DNA of 64,000 bases from Bacillota bacterium. GTDB lineage: Bacteria; Bacillota; Clostridia; Oscillospirales; Ruminococcaceae. Positions 53,664 through 61,991 of the stretch are shown one piece after another (the stretch's first letter is position 1; each line of letters starts with the position of its first letter). The position numbers were made by a program, and so were the translations under genes. Below the pieces are notes generated by a model. That model worked only from the letters and a program-made list of their open reading frames with translations. It did no database searches and had not been told where the DNA came from. Where the stretch lies: contig JAEWRN010000005.1 of the NCBI GenBank assembly GCA_023460035.1, positions 55,590-119,589 of the forward strand, written 5' to 3'.

Positions 53664-53886
53664 AAGTTTCAAGGCTCCTCACAAAAGCATTTGCCCGGCC
53701 AGCGTGGGCCCGGCATTTTCTGCTTTTATTGTAAGCGCATGCCCCCGGCGCGAACAGCGCACCGGTTGTCAAATCTTTGCTGTGGTTGCCCAGTGCAACA
53801 ATGTGCCGCAATTCGTCACCATTTATTTACAATATCACCGGGCCGGGCCGCATAAAAAGGTGGTACCATGCCCATTATCCGCCAAT
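53664..53886. other. Spacer upstream of the GH94 operon
   Basis: About 220 bases without a supported gene. It must hold the GH94 operon promoter and the site for its AraC-type regulator, but I could not pick either by eye. Confidence 0.4.
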
Positions 53887-53933
53887 AAAAAATCGCCCTG
53901 TCTGCATGGTTTACATACCATACAGTCAGGGCG
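53887..53933 (-). terminator. Terminator of the asparaginase gene
   Basis: A 17-bp arm (53894-53910) pairs with 53917-53933 with two mismatches; on the minus strand a U6 run follows (the A run at 53887-53892). It lies just past the stop at 53941. Confidence 0.8.
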
Positions 53934-53940
53934 CCTAATT

Positions 53941-54942
53941 TTAGTTTTCTTCTTCCGCACACAAAATATCGGCGGCAACGGGGGTGTAAAACAGCCGCTT
54001 TACTTTGCTTTGCGCCGTGGCTTGTGCCAGCACCCACATCAGCTTTGCAGTCACGGCTTCGGTGGTCATGTCGTAGGCTTCCAGCACACCGGGGGTACCT
54101 TTTAGCGCGTGCCCCACCATATATACGCCAAGGTCACTGCCCTCGTTGGGCACCTGCGTTGTCATCACAATCGTTTTGCCCGCGGCGGCAGCGGCGCGTA
54201 TCGTTTCAAAATAACCGCCGTACTCCGGCACGCCGCCCACGCCAAAGCTTTCCAGCACCACGGCATCGCTTTGCCGCAGCAGCACGCCCAGCAGCTCTGC
54301 CGACGCGCCGGGAATAAGCTTTAACAGCGAAACACGGGTGTTGAGCGCGTGAAAGAACACTGGCCGCGCCGCTGCGGGCGGGCAGAGGTACGGGATGAGC
54401 CTGCCCTCGCGCACCACCCCCAGCGTGGGGTAGTTGATGCTGGAAAAGGCACCGTAGCTTTTAGAATAGGTTTTGCGCGCGCGGGTGCCCGCAATGACCG
54501 CGCCGCCAAACACAATTTGCACCCCGGCAATGCGGCCGTCGGCCGCACAGGTAAAGCTGTCCAGCAGGTTGGTTTTCGAGTCGGTGATCTCCATGTGAAT
54601 GGGTTTTTGGCTGCCGGTGAGCACGATGGGCTTGGGGCTGCCCTGTATCAAATAGCTCAGCGCCGCCGCCGTATACGCCATCGTGTCGGTGCCGTGGGTA
54701 ATCACAAACCCGTCGTACGCATCGTATTGCTGCTCAATGGCCCCTGCAATGGCAAGCCAGTGGGCGGGGGTCATATTCGTGCTGTCAATGCTGCACACCT
54801 GCACGCAGTCCACCGCACAAATGTCCTGCAACGCCGGCACATAGTGCAGCAATTCGCTGGTGGTCAACTCCGGCGTCAGGCCCGCGCTGGTAATGTCGGA
54901 GGCAATCGTGCCCCCGGTGCCAATCATCAAAATTCGTTTCAT
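53941..54942 (-). CDS. ansA: L-asparaginase, type I
   Basis: A 333-residue asparaginase. The two catalytic motifs are present: TGGTIAS (9-15) with the nucleophile Thr12, and HGTDTMAY (83-90) with Thr85/Asp86. Also SIDSTNMTP (51-59) and GVGGVPEYGG toward the C-terminus. It hydrolyses asparagine to aspartate and ammonia in the cytoplasm; no signal peptide, which fits the type I form. ATG at 54942 with a GGGGG-rich stretch upstream. It stands as a single gene between terminators or long spacers. Confidence 0.93.
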   Translation of the reverse strand: MKRILMIGTGGTIASDITSAGLTPELTTSELLHYVPALQDICAVDCVQVCSIDSTNMTPAHWLAIAGAIEQQYDAYDGFVITHGTDTMAYTAAALSYLIQGSPKPIVLTGSQKPIHMEITDSKTNLLDSFTCAADGRIAGVQIVFGGAVIAGTRARKTYSKSYGAFSSINYPTLGVVREGRLIPYLCPPAAARPVFFHALNTRVSLLKLIPGASAELLGVLLRQSDAVVLESFGVGGVPEYGGYFETIRAAAAAGKTIVMTTQVPNEGSDLGVYMVGHALKGTPGVLEAYDMTTEAVTAKLMWVLAQATAQSKVKRLFYTPVAADILCAEEEN

Positions 54943-55046
54943 CCGTCCGCCCCCTGTGCCGCGCCGTGTTTGCGGCGCAGCGTTTTGCCTGTTCTGCCTG
55001 CATTATACCAGTTTTGGCCTTGCGCCGCACCATGCGGCGGCCAGTT

Positions 55047-55970
55047 TTATTTTGCGCTGCCCGCTTTTTGCCCGCGCCCCGCCGGCAGTTGAGCCAGCAA
55101 AATGGCGGCAAACACCAGCGCACAGCCCAGCAGCTCACGCGGGGCAAGTGTTTGCCCCAGCACCAGCCAGCCGCCCAGCGCCGCAAACACCGACTCCAGG
55201 CTTAAAATCAACGAAGCCAGTGTGGGGTCGGTGCCCTTTTGGCCCAAAATTTGCAGCGTATACCCCATGGCGGCCGAAATGGCACCCGCGTAGAAAATGG
55301 GCAGCCACGCCCCCAGCAGGTCGGCCGCGTGCGGCTGCTCCAACAGCAGCATCGGCACACAGCCCAGCAGCCCGCAGACCAAAAACTGAATGCAGGACAG
55401 CCGCACACCGTCCACCCGCGCGGCAAAATGGTCGATAATCAAAATATGCACCGAAAACATCAGCGCACAGCCAATGGTCAGCAGATCGCCGATGTTGACC
55501 GAAAAGCCCTCGTTGATGCAAAGCAGGTACATGCCCACCAGTGCCAGCGCCACCCCGGCCCACACCTTTGCGGGCGGGTGTTTGCCGCGCAGCATGCCCA
55601 GCAGCGGCACCAGCAAAATATACAGCGCCGTTAAAAAGCCGGATTTGCCCACGCTGGTATACACAATGCCGTACTGCTGCAAGGTAGAGGCCGCCAGCAG
55701 CGCCACCCCGCAGGCGGTACCGCCAATCAGCAGCTGTTTGCGCGCCGCCACATCTTGCGTGCCCCAAACCGAGGGGGCCAGCCCGCGTATTTTATCCAGC
55801 AGCGGCACCAGCGCCGCCAACACCGCGCTTGCCACCAAAAAGCGCACCCCGTTCAGCGTCAGCGGGCCCACATGGGCAAGCCCCGCCGACTGTGCAACAA
55901 AACCAAACCCCCAGATCAGCGCCGTCAACACCAGCAGTGACGCACTGCGCACCGATGTAATTTTTTTCAA
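55047..55970 (-). CDS. DMT-superfamily (EamA) transporter
   Basis: A 307-residue, ten-helix membrane protein in two EamA repeats (SLLVLTALIWGFGFVAQSAG; VGKSGFLTALYILLVPLLGM; AAMGYTLQILGQKG). A metabolite exporter is likely; the substrate is unknown. The start is TTG at 55970, with AAGGGG seven bases upstream; longer in-frame readings to 56132 run back through the promoter region of the divergent typA gene. It is one of three EamA proteins in this window. Confidence 0.85.
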   Translation of the reverse strand: MKKITSVRSASLLVLTALIWGFGFVAQSAGLAHVGPLTLNGVRFLVASAVLAALVPLLDKIRGLAPSVWGTQDVAARKQLLIGGTACGVALLAASTLQQYGIVYTSVGKSGFLTALYILLVPLLGMLRGKHPPAKVWAGVALALVGMYLLCINEGFSVNIGDLLTIGCALMFSVHILIIDHFAARVDGVRLSCIQFLVCGLLGCVPMLLLEQPHAADLLGAWLPIFYAGAISAAMGYTLQILGQKGTDPTLASLILSLESVFAALGGWLVLGQTLAPRELLGCALVFAAILLAQLPAGRGQKAGSAK

Positions 55971-56057
55971 AGCGATACCCCTTTTTCTGCACAATGATTC
56001 CATTTTATCATGCTGTTGCATAAAAATCCACAAAAAGCGCAACACGCCGCCATTTAT

Positions 56058-56086
56058 TTGACAGTGCCCGCTTTCTATTATATAAT
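56058..56086 (+). promoter_or_regulatory. Consensus promoter of typA
   Basis: TTGACA (56058-56063), 17-base spacer, TATAAT (56081-56086): both hexamers match the sigma-A consensus exactly with ideal spacing, 52 bases before the start codon. Strong constitutive transcription is expected. Confidence 0.92.
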
Positions 56087-56137
56087 AATGTGTCTGTATG
56101 CATTTGTATGGAATTTTATGGAGAAGGAACAAAAACT

Positions 56138-57964
56138 ATGGAGAGAAAAGATCTGCGCAATATCGCGATCATTGCCCACGTTGACCACGGCAAAACGACC
56201 CTTGTGGATGAAATGCTCAAACAGAGCGGCGTTTTCCGAGATAATCAGGTCGTTGCCGAGCGCGTGATGGACTCTGGCGACATTGAACGTGAGCGCGGCA
56301 TTACAATTTTATCGAAGAACGCTTCCACCGTGTACAACGATGTGAAGATCAACATCGTCGATACCCCGGGCCATGCCGATTTTGGCGGCGAAGTTGAACG
56401 TGTCCTGAAAATGGTCAACGGCGTGCTGCTGCTGGTCGATGCGGCTGAGGGCCCGATGCCCCAGACCCGTTTCGTGCTGCAAAAGGCGCTGGACCAGAAC
56501 CTTTCGATCGTCATCGTCGTGAACAAGATTGACCGCCCGGACGCCCGCATTAAAGAAGTCATTGACGAAATTCTGCTGCTGTTGATGGACATGGGTGCCA
56601 CCGACGAACAGCTGGATTCGCCCATGGTGTTCTGCTCGGGCCGCGCTGGCACCGCAAGCTATTCGCCCGATGCCCCCGGCACCGACCTGAAACCGCTGTT
56701 TGACACAATCATTGATTATGTCAAACCCCCGGTGGGCGACCCGAACGCCCCGCTGCAGTGCCTTGTGTCGTCTATCGACTACAACGAGTTTGTGGGCCGT
56801 ACCGCCATTGGCCGCATTGACGCGGGCACCATGAAGGTGGGCCAGGCCATCACCGTGTGCGACTGGCACAACCCCGACCTTTCGAAAAACGCGCGCATCA
56901 CTGCGCTGTATGCGTTTGACGGCGTGGGCCGCAAAGAAATCGAAGCCGGTGTCGCGGGCGACATCGTGATGTTCTCAGGCATTGACGATGTGACCATCGG
57001 CAACACCATTTGCGAAGCCGGCGTGCCGAACCCCGTCAACTTTGTCAAAATTACCGACCCGACCGTTGAAATGACTTTTTCGGTCAACGACTCGCCGTTT
57101 GCCGGCCGTGAGGGCAAGTTTGTCACCAGCCGCCAGATTCGCGACCGTTTGTACAAAGAGCTGCTGCGCGACGTGGCGTTGCAGGTGGAAGATTCGGCCA
57201 CGACCGACAGCTTCCGCGTAATGGGCCGCGGCGAAATGCACCTGTCGATTTTGATTGAAAAGATGCGCCGTGAGGGGTATGAATTTCAGGTATCGCCCCC
57301 GAAGGTGCTGTACCACACCGACGAGAGCGGCCAAAAGATGGAGCCGTACGAGCTGGTCGTCATCGACCTGCCCGCCGAGTACCAAGGCGCTGTCATTGAG
57401 CGGCTTTCTGCCCGCAAGGGCGAGCTGGTGCAGATGCACCCGCAGGGCGACACCCGCATGCGGCTCGAGTTCCGCATCCCGTCGCGCGGGCTGTTTGGCT
57501 ACCGCAGCGAGTTCTTGTCCTCCACCCGCGGCGAGGGCATTTTGAACACGATTTTCGACGGGTACGACGAGTTTAAGGGCGTGCTGCCCACCCGTTCCAC
57601 CGGCTCGCTGATCAGCTTTGAAACCGGTACCGCCGTCACTTACGGCCTGTACAATGCACAGGAGCGCGGCGTGCTGTTCCTCGGTGCCGGCGAAGATGTG
57701 TACGAGGGCATGGTCGTTGGCGCAAACCCCAAGGGCGACGACATGGCGGTGAACGTGTGCAAAACAAAGCACCTCACCAACACCCGTGCATCGGGCAGTG
57801 ACGATTCGCTGCGGCTCATCCCGCCGCGCCGGTTCAGCCTGGAAGAAGCGCTGGAATTTTTGGCGCCGGACGAGCTGCTTGAAGTGACGCCGAAAAACTT
57901 CCGCATCCGCAAACAGATTCTGAAAAATGACCTTCGCATGAAGTCCATGAAGGGCAAAAAATAA
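56138..57964 (+). CDS. typA: Ribosome-associated GTPase TypA/BipA
   Basis: A 608-residue GTPase of full family length. G1 is AHVDHGKTT, G3 DTPGHADF and G4 NKIDRPDA, then EF-G-like domains II, III and V (RPPVGDPNAPL region; MGRGEMHLSILIE; STRGEGILNTIF) and the TypA-specific C-terminal domain (NVCKTKHLTNTRASGSDDSL). It binds the 70S ribosome and helps late 50S assembly and stress adaptation. ATG at 56138 has GAAGGA nine bases upstream; an in-frame ATG 16 codons earlier lies between the -10 box and this site and is unlikely. Confidence 0.97.
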   Translation: MERKDLRNIAIIAHVDHGKTTLVDEMLKQSGVFRDNQVVAERVMDSGDIERERGITILSKNASTVYNDVKINIVDTPGHADFGGEVERVLKMVNGVLLLVDAAEGPMPQTRFVLQKALDQNLSIVIVVNKIDRPDARIKEVIDEILLLLMDMGATDEQLDSPMVFCSGRAGTASYSPDAPGTDLKPLFDTIIDYVKPPVGDPNAPLQCLVSSIDYNEFVGRTAIGRIDAGTMKVGQAITVCDWHNPDLSKNARITALYAFDGVGRKEIEAGVAGDIVMFSGIDDVTIGNTICEAGVPNPVNFVKITDPTVEMTFSVNDSPFAGREGKFVTSRQIRDRLYKELLRDVALQVEDSATTDSFRVMGRGEMHLSILIEKMRREGYEFQVSPPKVLYHTDESGQKMEPYELVVIDLPAEYQGAVIERLSARKGELVQMHPQGDTRMRLEFRIPSRGLFGYRSEFLSSTRGEGILNTIFDGYDEFKGVLPTRSTGSLISFETGTAVTYGLYNAQERGVLFLGAGEDVYEGMVVGANPKGDDMAVNVCKTKHLTNTRASGSDDSLRLIPPRRFSLEEALEFLAPDELLEVTPKNFRIRKQILKNDLRMKSMKGKK

Positions 57965-58020
57965 AAACGTGCTGCCGGCAGCCTTTGTTTTGCCGGGCGC
58001 ACACCAAATAATAGCCAAAA

Positions 58021-58057
58021 CAACAGGGCCGACAGCACTATGCTGCCGGCCCTGTTG
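58021..58057 (+). terminator. Terminator of typA
   Basis: CAACAGGGCCGACAGCA (58021-58037), loop CTA, TGCTGCCGGCCCTGTTG (58041-58057) with one mismatch, followed by TTTT. Confidence 0.85.
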
Positions 58058-58263
58058 TTTTGCGGCGGGTATCTTTTACCATGGCCCCTGCTCGCACCCG
58101 GCAGCGGGCAGGGCTTGCCCGGCACAGGCACTTGTGGGGTAGGGCCGGCGCGCATTGATTGCGGGAGAGTGCCCGTTTTACTGTCTGCCCTACCTTGCGG
58201 CCCACTTACCTGTGTCAAAAGCCGTTGTTTTATCCCGCGGCAAAGCCCTGCCGTTCTGTATGC
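58058..58263. other. Spacer between typA terminator and small Cys-rich gene
   Basis: About 200 GC-rich bases. I see no gene with a credible start; any reading frames here are rich in Pro, Cys and Arg, as in random GC-rich DNA. Confidence 0.4.
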
Positions 58264-58479
58264 TCAACGGGATATTTTTTTGGGCCAGCAGCAGATGCCC
58301 ACTTCTAGCGAACGGGGCTGGTCAAGGTGAAAATCCGCATACCGGCAATACCAGCATTGCCGCAGTTTTGCGGGCGCACCGCTGCGCGGCTCGAACGCCG
58401 GGCAAACCTGCCCCGGCCAAACATTGCCCTGTGCGTTGGGGGCTTTGAGCGGGTGGTCTTCCCGCCTGCGCTTTTGCAT
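58264..58479 (-). CDS. Small Cys-rich protein of unknown function (71 aa)
   Basis: A 71-residue basic protein with five cysteines: one in GQVCPAFEP (Cys26), a CWYC pair (Cys42, Cys45) and a CC pair (Cys63, Cys64) near the C-terminus. The spacing could bind zinc or an iron-sulfur cluster. Four features support a real gene: AAAGGGG sits seven bases before the ATG; the composition differs from random GC-rich frames; the phrase CWYCRYADFHL looks like a conserved motif; and no competing frame is better. I do not recognise a named family. It lies alone between typA and the LytTR system, on the opposite strand from typA. Confidence 0.65.
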   Translation of the reverse strand: MQKRRREDHPLKAPNAQGNVWPGQVCPAFEPRSGAPAKLRQCWYCRYADFHLDQPRSLEVGICCWPKKISR

Positions 58480-58570
58480 GCCGCAACCCCTTTCTTGTAA
58501 AAGCAGTACCTATTTGCCGTCTGCCACAGAATGTCCTTTTTGCTTTGCCCTAACATAGCGTAAAACGCGC

Positions 58571-58606
58571 AAAAAAAGAGCCCTTGCACAAAAAAGGCTC
58601 ATTTTT
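58571..58606 (-). terminator. Terminator after the GHKL kinase gene
   Basis: GAGCC (58578-58582) pairs with GGCTC (58596-58600), extended by A/T runs; the minus strand ends in U7. It lies about 40 bases past the kinase stop at 58647. Confidence 0.75.
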
Positions 58607-58646
58607 GCACTTATTCATCCCATTTGGTCACGTTACCGTGCGCTGC

Positions 58647-59932
58647 TTAAACCAGCAGCCTTACCCTAAAAACGCCGGCCTTAATCTGGTAAAGCAACTC
58701 ACCGCCGTACTGGTTGGCAAAGGCAATGACGCTTTTACTGCCTACCCCATGGTTTTTCTTTTGTGCCACCGGCAAACCGTCATTGCCCAGCATAGTATCT
58801 GCGGGGCATGGGTTTTCCATCTCCAGCAGCAACCGCCCTACCGGACGCGCGGTAAAACGCAGATAGCGCTTTTGCCCACCCGGTAATTTTTCACATGCGT
58901 GAATGGCGTTTTCCATCAGGTTTGAAACCACCATGGAAAGCTCGAGAGAATCCACCGTCAACCCGGCGGGGATATCCAGCGCGGCCTGTACCTCAATACC
59001 CGCCTGTTGCGCCAGCGCCGCATAATGGCATACGGCGGCGTTGACTGTGGGGTTTTCGCAGTATACCTTGTCATCCACACGCACTGCTTTGTTTTGGCTT
59101 CGCAGCAACGCCGTGGCCTCGCCTGTTTTGCCCTGCGCCAACAGCTCCAGCAAAACATTGTTAAAGTGGCGCTGGTCGTGCGAAATGCGGCTGTTTTGCG
59201 CCGACACCTCTTCCATCAGCTGCAACCGGCGCGACATGCCGCCCGCGGCAAGTTGCAGGTAGTCGCGTTCGGCCTGTATGCGCTGGTTTTCCTGCTTTAC
59301 GCCAAATTCGCGCTGCAGGTTTTTTAACGAGAGCAGAATAGACCCATAAGAAGCAAACCCGATAAAAATGATTAAAAGCAGCGGCACCGCCTGCTTTGTA
59401 AGCGTATTTACAATGTCATCTGAAAACATCACATAGTAACCAAAGGCCAAATTGATGCCCAGCGCAACGGCAAAATACTCTGCCCAGTGCTCCACCGCTT
59501 GCCGGTACAGCGGGCGCATATAGTGCGACAAAACAAGCAAAAACGCGCCAAACAGCAACACCCGCAGCAGGGTATTGGCATAAACGGGGTAAGGCAGGTT
59601 GCGCGAGCAAGGAAGCTTAGCACCACAACCGCCTCGCTGATATTCTGCACCGTAAGGTACGAAAACAGCCACTGCATAAAATTGTCTTTAAACATTGGCC
59701 GCACCGCAAAGCACAGCACGGCAAACAGCACGATATCCAGCTTCGCAAGCAGGGTCAGGTTTCCGCTCAAATAGCAATAAACCGCAGTGCCAAAATCAGC
59801 CGAAAGGATGCCAAGCAGGGTCAGTAGCGTCACTTTTTTTGAGTATTTGGGTTGCAGCAGGGTTATCATCAGCAGCACATTTGCAACGGTAGACACCGCA
59901 GCCCGCAAAAGATCCGGTAAAAGCGCTTTCAT
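58647..59932 (-). pseudogene. GHKL (AgrC-like) sensor kinase gene with a frameshift
   Basis: The minus strand from ATG 59932 (MKALLPDLLRAAVSTVANVL) encodes five or so helices as far as about 59610, then continues in another frame as helices (NTLLRVLLFGAFLLVLSHY), a coiled linker, an H-box (SHDQRHFNNVLLELL), an N-box (NLMENAIHACEKL) and a G-box (HGVGSKSV). The span is 1286 bases; adding one base restores 428 codons exactly, so a one-base deletion near 59600-59623 fits. No slippery heptamer is seen there. The start overlaps the regulator stop by one base (TGATG). Either a true pseudogene or an assembly error. The intact kinase would sense a peptide or other signal. Confidence 0.85.
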
Positions 59933-60675
59933 CACTGCCTCACCTTCGCCATCAGGTAGTCCATATAGGCATCGCGTACCGCGGGGTATTGCCGGGACGC
60001 AATGGGGACAACCTTGCCGCCAAACAGTGTAAAGCTGTCTTTTGCAAAACGCTCTACCCTGCGCATATTGACGACAAACGATGTATGGCATTGCAAAAAA
60101 TGCCCATCCATTAACACCGGTGCACAGTAATCTGCAAACCGCTCGCGGATTGTGCGGCTGCAAATTTGTTCCCCGCTTGTCAGGCTGAAGGTGACCGCGT
60201 GGTTGCAATATTCGCAGCAGGTAATCTGTGTCAGCTTTATGATTCGCAGGCTGTCTGCCGTTTTTACCGCAATCGTTTGTACCTGCGCAAGATCCGCTTT
60301 TGAAATGGCAAGGGTCAGCGTGTCAAACAACCGCTGCTTTTCAACCGGCTTTACAAGGTAATTGATGGGGCTTGCCGCATACGCCTGCAACGCAAACTGG
60401 GGTTCGGTCGTGACATAAATAATCTGCGCTTCATTGTCGCGGCGGCGTATCTCTCTGCCAAGCTCCAGCCCGTTTACCATCGGCATCACAATATCCAACA
60501 GGTAAAGCTGAAAATTTTGCGTTTCCACTGCCCCTAGCAGTTTATCCGGGTGAGTATATGCCGTCACCTCTGCCTGCAACCCATGCGCGGTAAGGTACTC
60601 TTCAATATAGGCACAAAGGGTTTTCAGTTCCCCCTGCTGGTCGTCACAAATGGCGATGTGCAGCACTTTGCTCAC
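59932..60675 (-). CDS. LytTR-family response regulator
   Basis: A 247-residue regulator. The receiver domain (HIAICDDQQGELKTL; phosphoacceptor Asp in YLLDIVMPMVNG, near residue 61) is followed by a LytTR DNA-binding domain (LTQITCCEYCNHAVTF; HTSFVVNMRRVERF; VPIASRQYPAVRDAY). Such regulators control quorum sensing, bacteriocins or wall hydrolases. The GTG start at 60675 has AAGGG only two bases away; a second GTG three codons later has better spacing. It precedes the damaged kinase gene with a one-base overlap. Confidence 0.88.
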   Translation of the reverse strand: MSKVLHIAICDDQQGELKTLCAYIEEYLTAHGLQAEVTAYTHPDKLLGAVETQNFQLYLLDIVMPMVNGLELGREIRRRDNEAQIIYVTTEPQFALQAYAASPINYLVKPVEKQRLFDTLTLAISKADLAQVQTIAVKTADSLRIIKLTQITCCEYCNHAVTFSLTSGEQICSRTIRERFADYCAPVLMDGHFLQCHTSFVVNMRRVERFAKDSFTLFGGKVVPIASRQYPAVRDAYMDYLMAKVRQ

Positions 60676-60771
60676 TTCCCTTCTCTTTTGGTTTTGCCAC
60701 GCTGCAAGGCCGCAAACGCCACAGCGGGCGTTTTAAAACAAAATGACCACCAGTCGCGAGCACTACCCCCC

Positions 60772-60797
60772 AAAAAAGCCGCCGTTGGCAGGCGGCC
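60772..60797 (-). terminator. Terminator of the second EamA gene
   Basis: GCCGCC (60778-60783) with GGCGGC (60791-60796); on the minus strand a U6 run follows. Located 50 bases past the stop at 60850. Confidence 0.8.
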
Positions 60798-60849
60798 CTT
60801 TGTTTTCCACTTTGCCTGTACAATGTGTTGAAAACCGGCTGGAGAAAAG

Positions 60850-61764
60850 CTAGCCTGCTTTTTGCCCCTTGTCAATCGACAGCAGGGCCACGGTGCCCAA
60901 AATCAGCACAAAGCCGATAAAATCCCATGCGGTAAACGATGCCCCCAGCACCGCGGCAGACAGCAAAATGGCCGTCAATGGCTCCACACTGCCCAGCAAG
61001 CTGGCCTTCAGCGGGCCCACAATGCTGGCCCCCGCCAAAAACAGCGAAAAGGCAAGCGCGGTGCCGATGATGACGATGCCGACGAACATCCACACCATTT
61101 CACTGTCCCAAACGACCCCCATCGACCACGGGCGCACAATGGCCGCCAGCAATAACCCGGAAAAAAACATGCCAAGGCCAACGACCGTCCAGGTGGAATA
61201 GCCCTTATTCAACAGCGTTGCCGAAAGCAGCGTGTACAGTGCGGCCCCCACGGCGGCACCAAGGCCAAAAAACAGCCCCTGCGGCGTAATGGCAAGGCCG
61301 TTCAACTGCCCGTGGGTCGCCAGCAAAAAGGTGCCCAGCAGCGCGCCCGCAATGGCAACCAGCTCCATGCGGCGGGGGCGGCGGCGGTAACGCAGGCAAT
61401 AAAACAGCAAAATCAACACGGGAGACAGGGTTTGCAGCACCGTCGCCGTGCCCGCGTTTGAATATTGCACCGCCGAAAAATAAGTCAACTGGCACAGCAT
61501 CATGCCAAACACTGAAAAGGTCAAAAGGCGAATTAAATCGGCACGGTTAAAAAAAATCGCGACCATTTTTTTGCCCTCGACAAAAAAGCCCAGCACCACC
61601 AGCAGCAGCCCTGCCACCACCATGCGCTGCGGCACCAGCCAAACCGCCGTAACGGCCTTACTTTCAAACAAATACTGGGCCATACAGCCCGAAAACCCCC
61701 AACACACCCCACCGCCAATGGTCATCAATGTGCCCACCGTCTGGCGGCTTGCCTTCTGTTTCAT
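60850..61764 (-). CDS. DMT-superfamily (EamA) transporter
   Basis: A 304-residue ten-helix protein (MTIGGGVCWGFSGCMAQYLF; NAGTATVLQTLSPVLILLFY; GTALAFSLFLAGASIVGPLK). Two EamA repeats; the RYRRRPRRMEL loop follows the positive-inside rule. A metabolite exporter of unknown substrate. ATG at 61764 has GGGG six bases upstream. Divergent from fbp, with which it shares the intergenic region. Confidence 0.88.
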   Translation of the reverse strand: MKQKASRQTVGTLMTIGGGVCWGFSGCMAQYLFESKAVTAVWLVPQRMVVAGLLLVVLGFFVEGKKMVAIFFNRADLIRLLTFSVFGMMLCQLTYFSAVQYSNAGTATVLQTLSPVLILLFYCLRYRRRPRRMELVAIAGALLGTFLLATHGQLNGLAITPQGLFFGLGAAVGAALYTLLSATLLNKGYSTWTVVGLGMFFSGLLLAAIVRPWSMGVVWDSEMVWMFVGIVIIGTALAFSLFLAGASIVGPLKASLLGSVEPLTAILLSAAVLGASFTAWDFIGFVLILGTVALLSIDKGQKAG

Positions 61765-61875
61765 TTCATACCCCTTTGCGTCTGTTTGCGTTCACATATA
61801 ACAGATATTATACGGCAGCGGGGGGCTGCTGGCAAGTTCCAGTTTTCACCTTTTTAAAGGCTGAGGTCACCTTGT

Positions 61876-61904
61876 TTGACGGCGTGGCGCAAAGCTGGTA
61901 AGAT
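61876..61904 (+). promoter_or_regulatory. Probable fbp promoter
   Basis: TTGACG (61876-61881), 17-base spacer, TAAGAT (61899-61904). Transcription would start near 61911, giving an 80-base leader. Confidence 0.65.
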
Positions 61905-61917
61905 AAAAGAAATTTTT

Positions 61918-61942
61918 GCCCGGCACGTGTTTGTCGCCGGGC
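61918..61942 (+). promoter_or_regulatory. Hairpin at the 5' end of the fbp leader
   Basis: GCCCGGC (61918-61924) and GCCGGGC (61936-61942) with an 11-base loop, then CTTTTGCCTTTTG. It lies right at the predicted transcript start. It resembles a weak terminator or an mRNA-stabilising hairpin. Confidence 0.5.
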
Positions 61943-61991
61943 CTTTTGCCTTTTGCCGCCCCCTTGGGCCGGCAGCCTAAGGAGGTTTTTT

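Noticed and set aside
58040..58330. A plus-strand frame of 96 codons after typA
   Set aside because: It starts within the typA terminator, has no ribosome binding site, and overlaps the better-supported Cys-rich gene on the other strand.
59590..59640. Programmed ribosomal frameshift in the sensor kinase
   Set aside because: A -1 shift would be needed, but there is no slippery heptamer of the X XXY YYZ type in the overlap and no strong downstream stem was seen. A plain one-base deletion is simpler.
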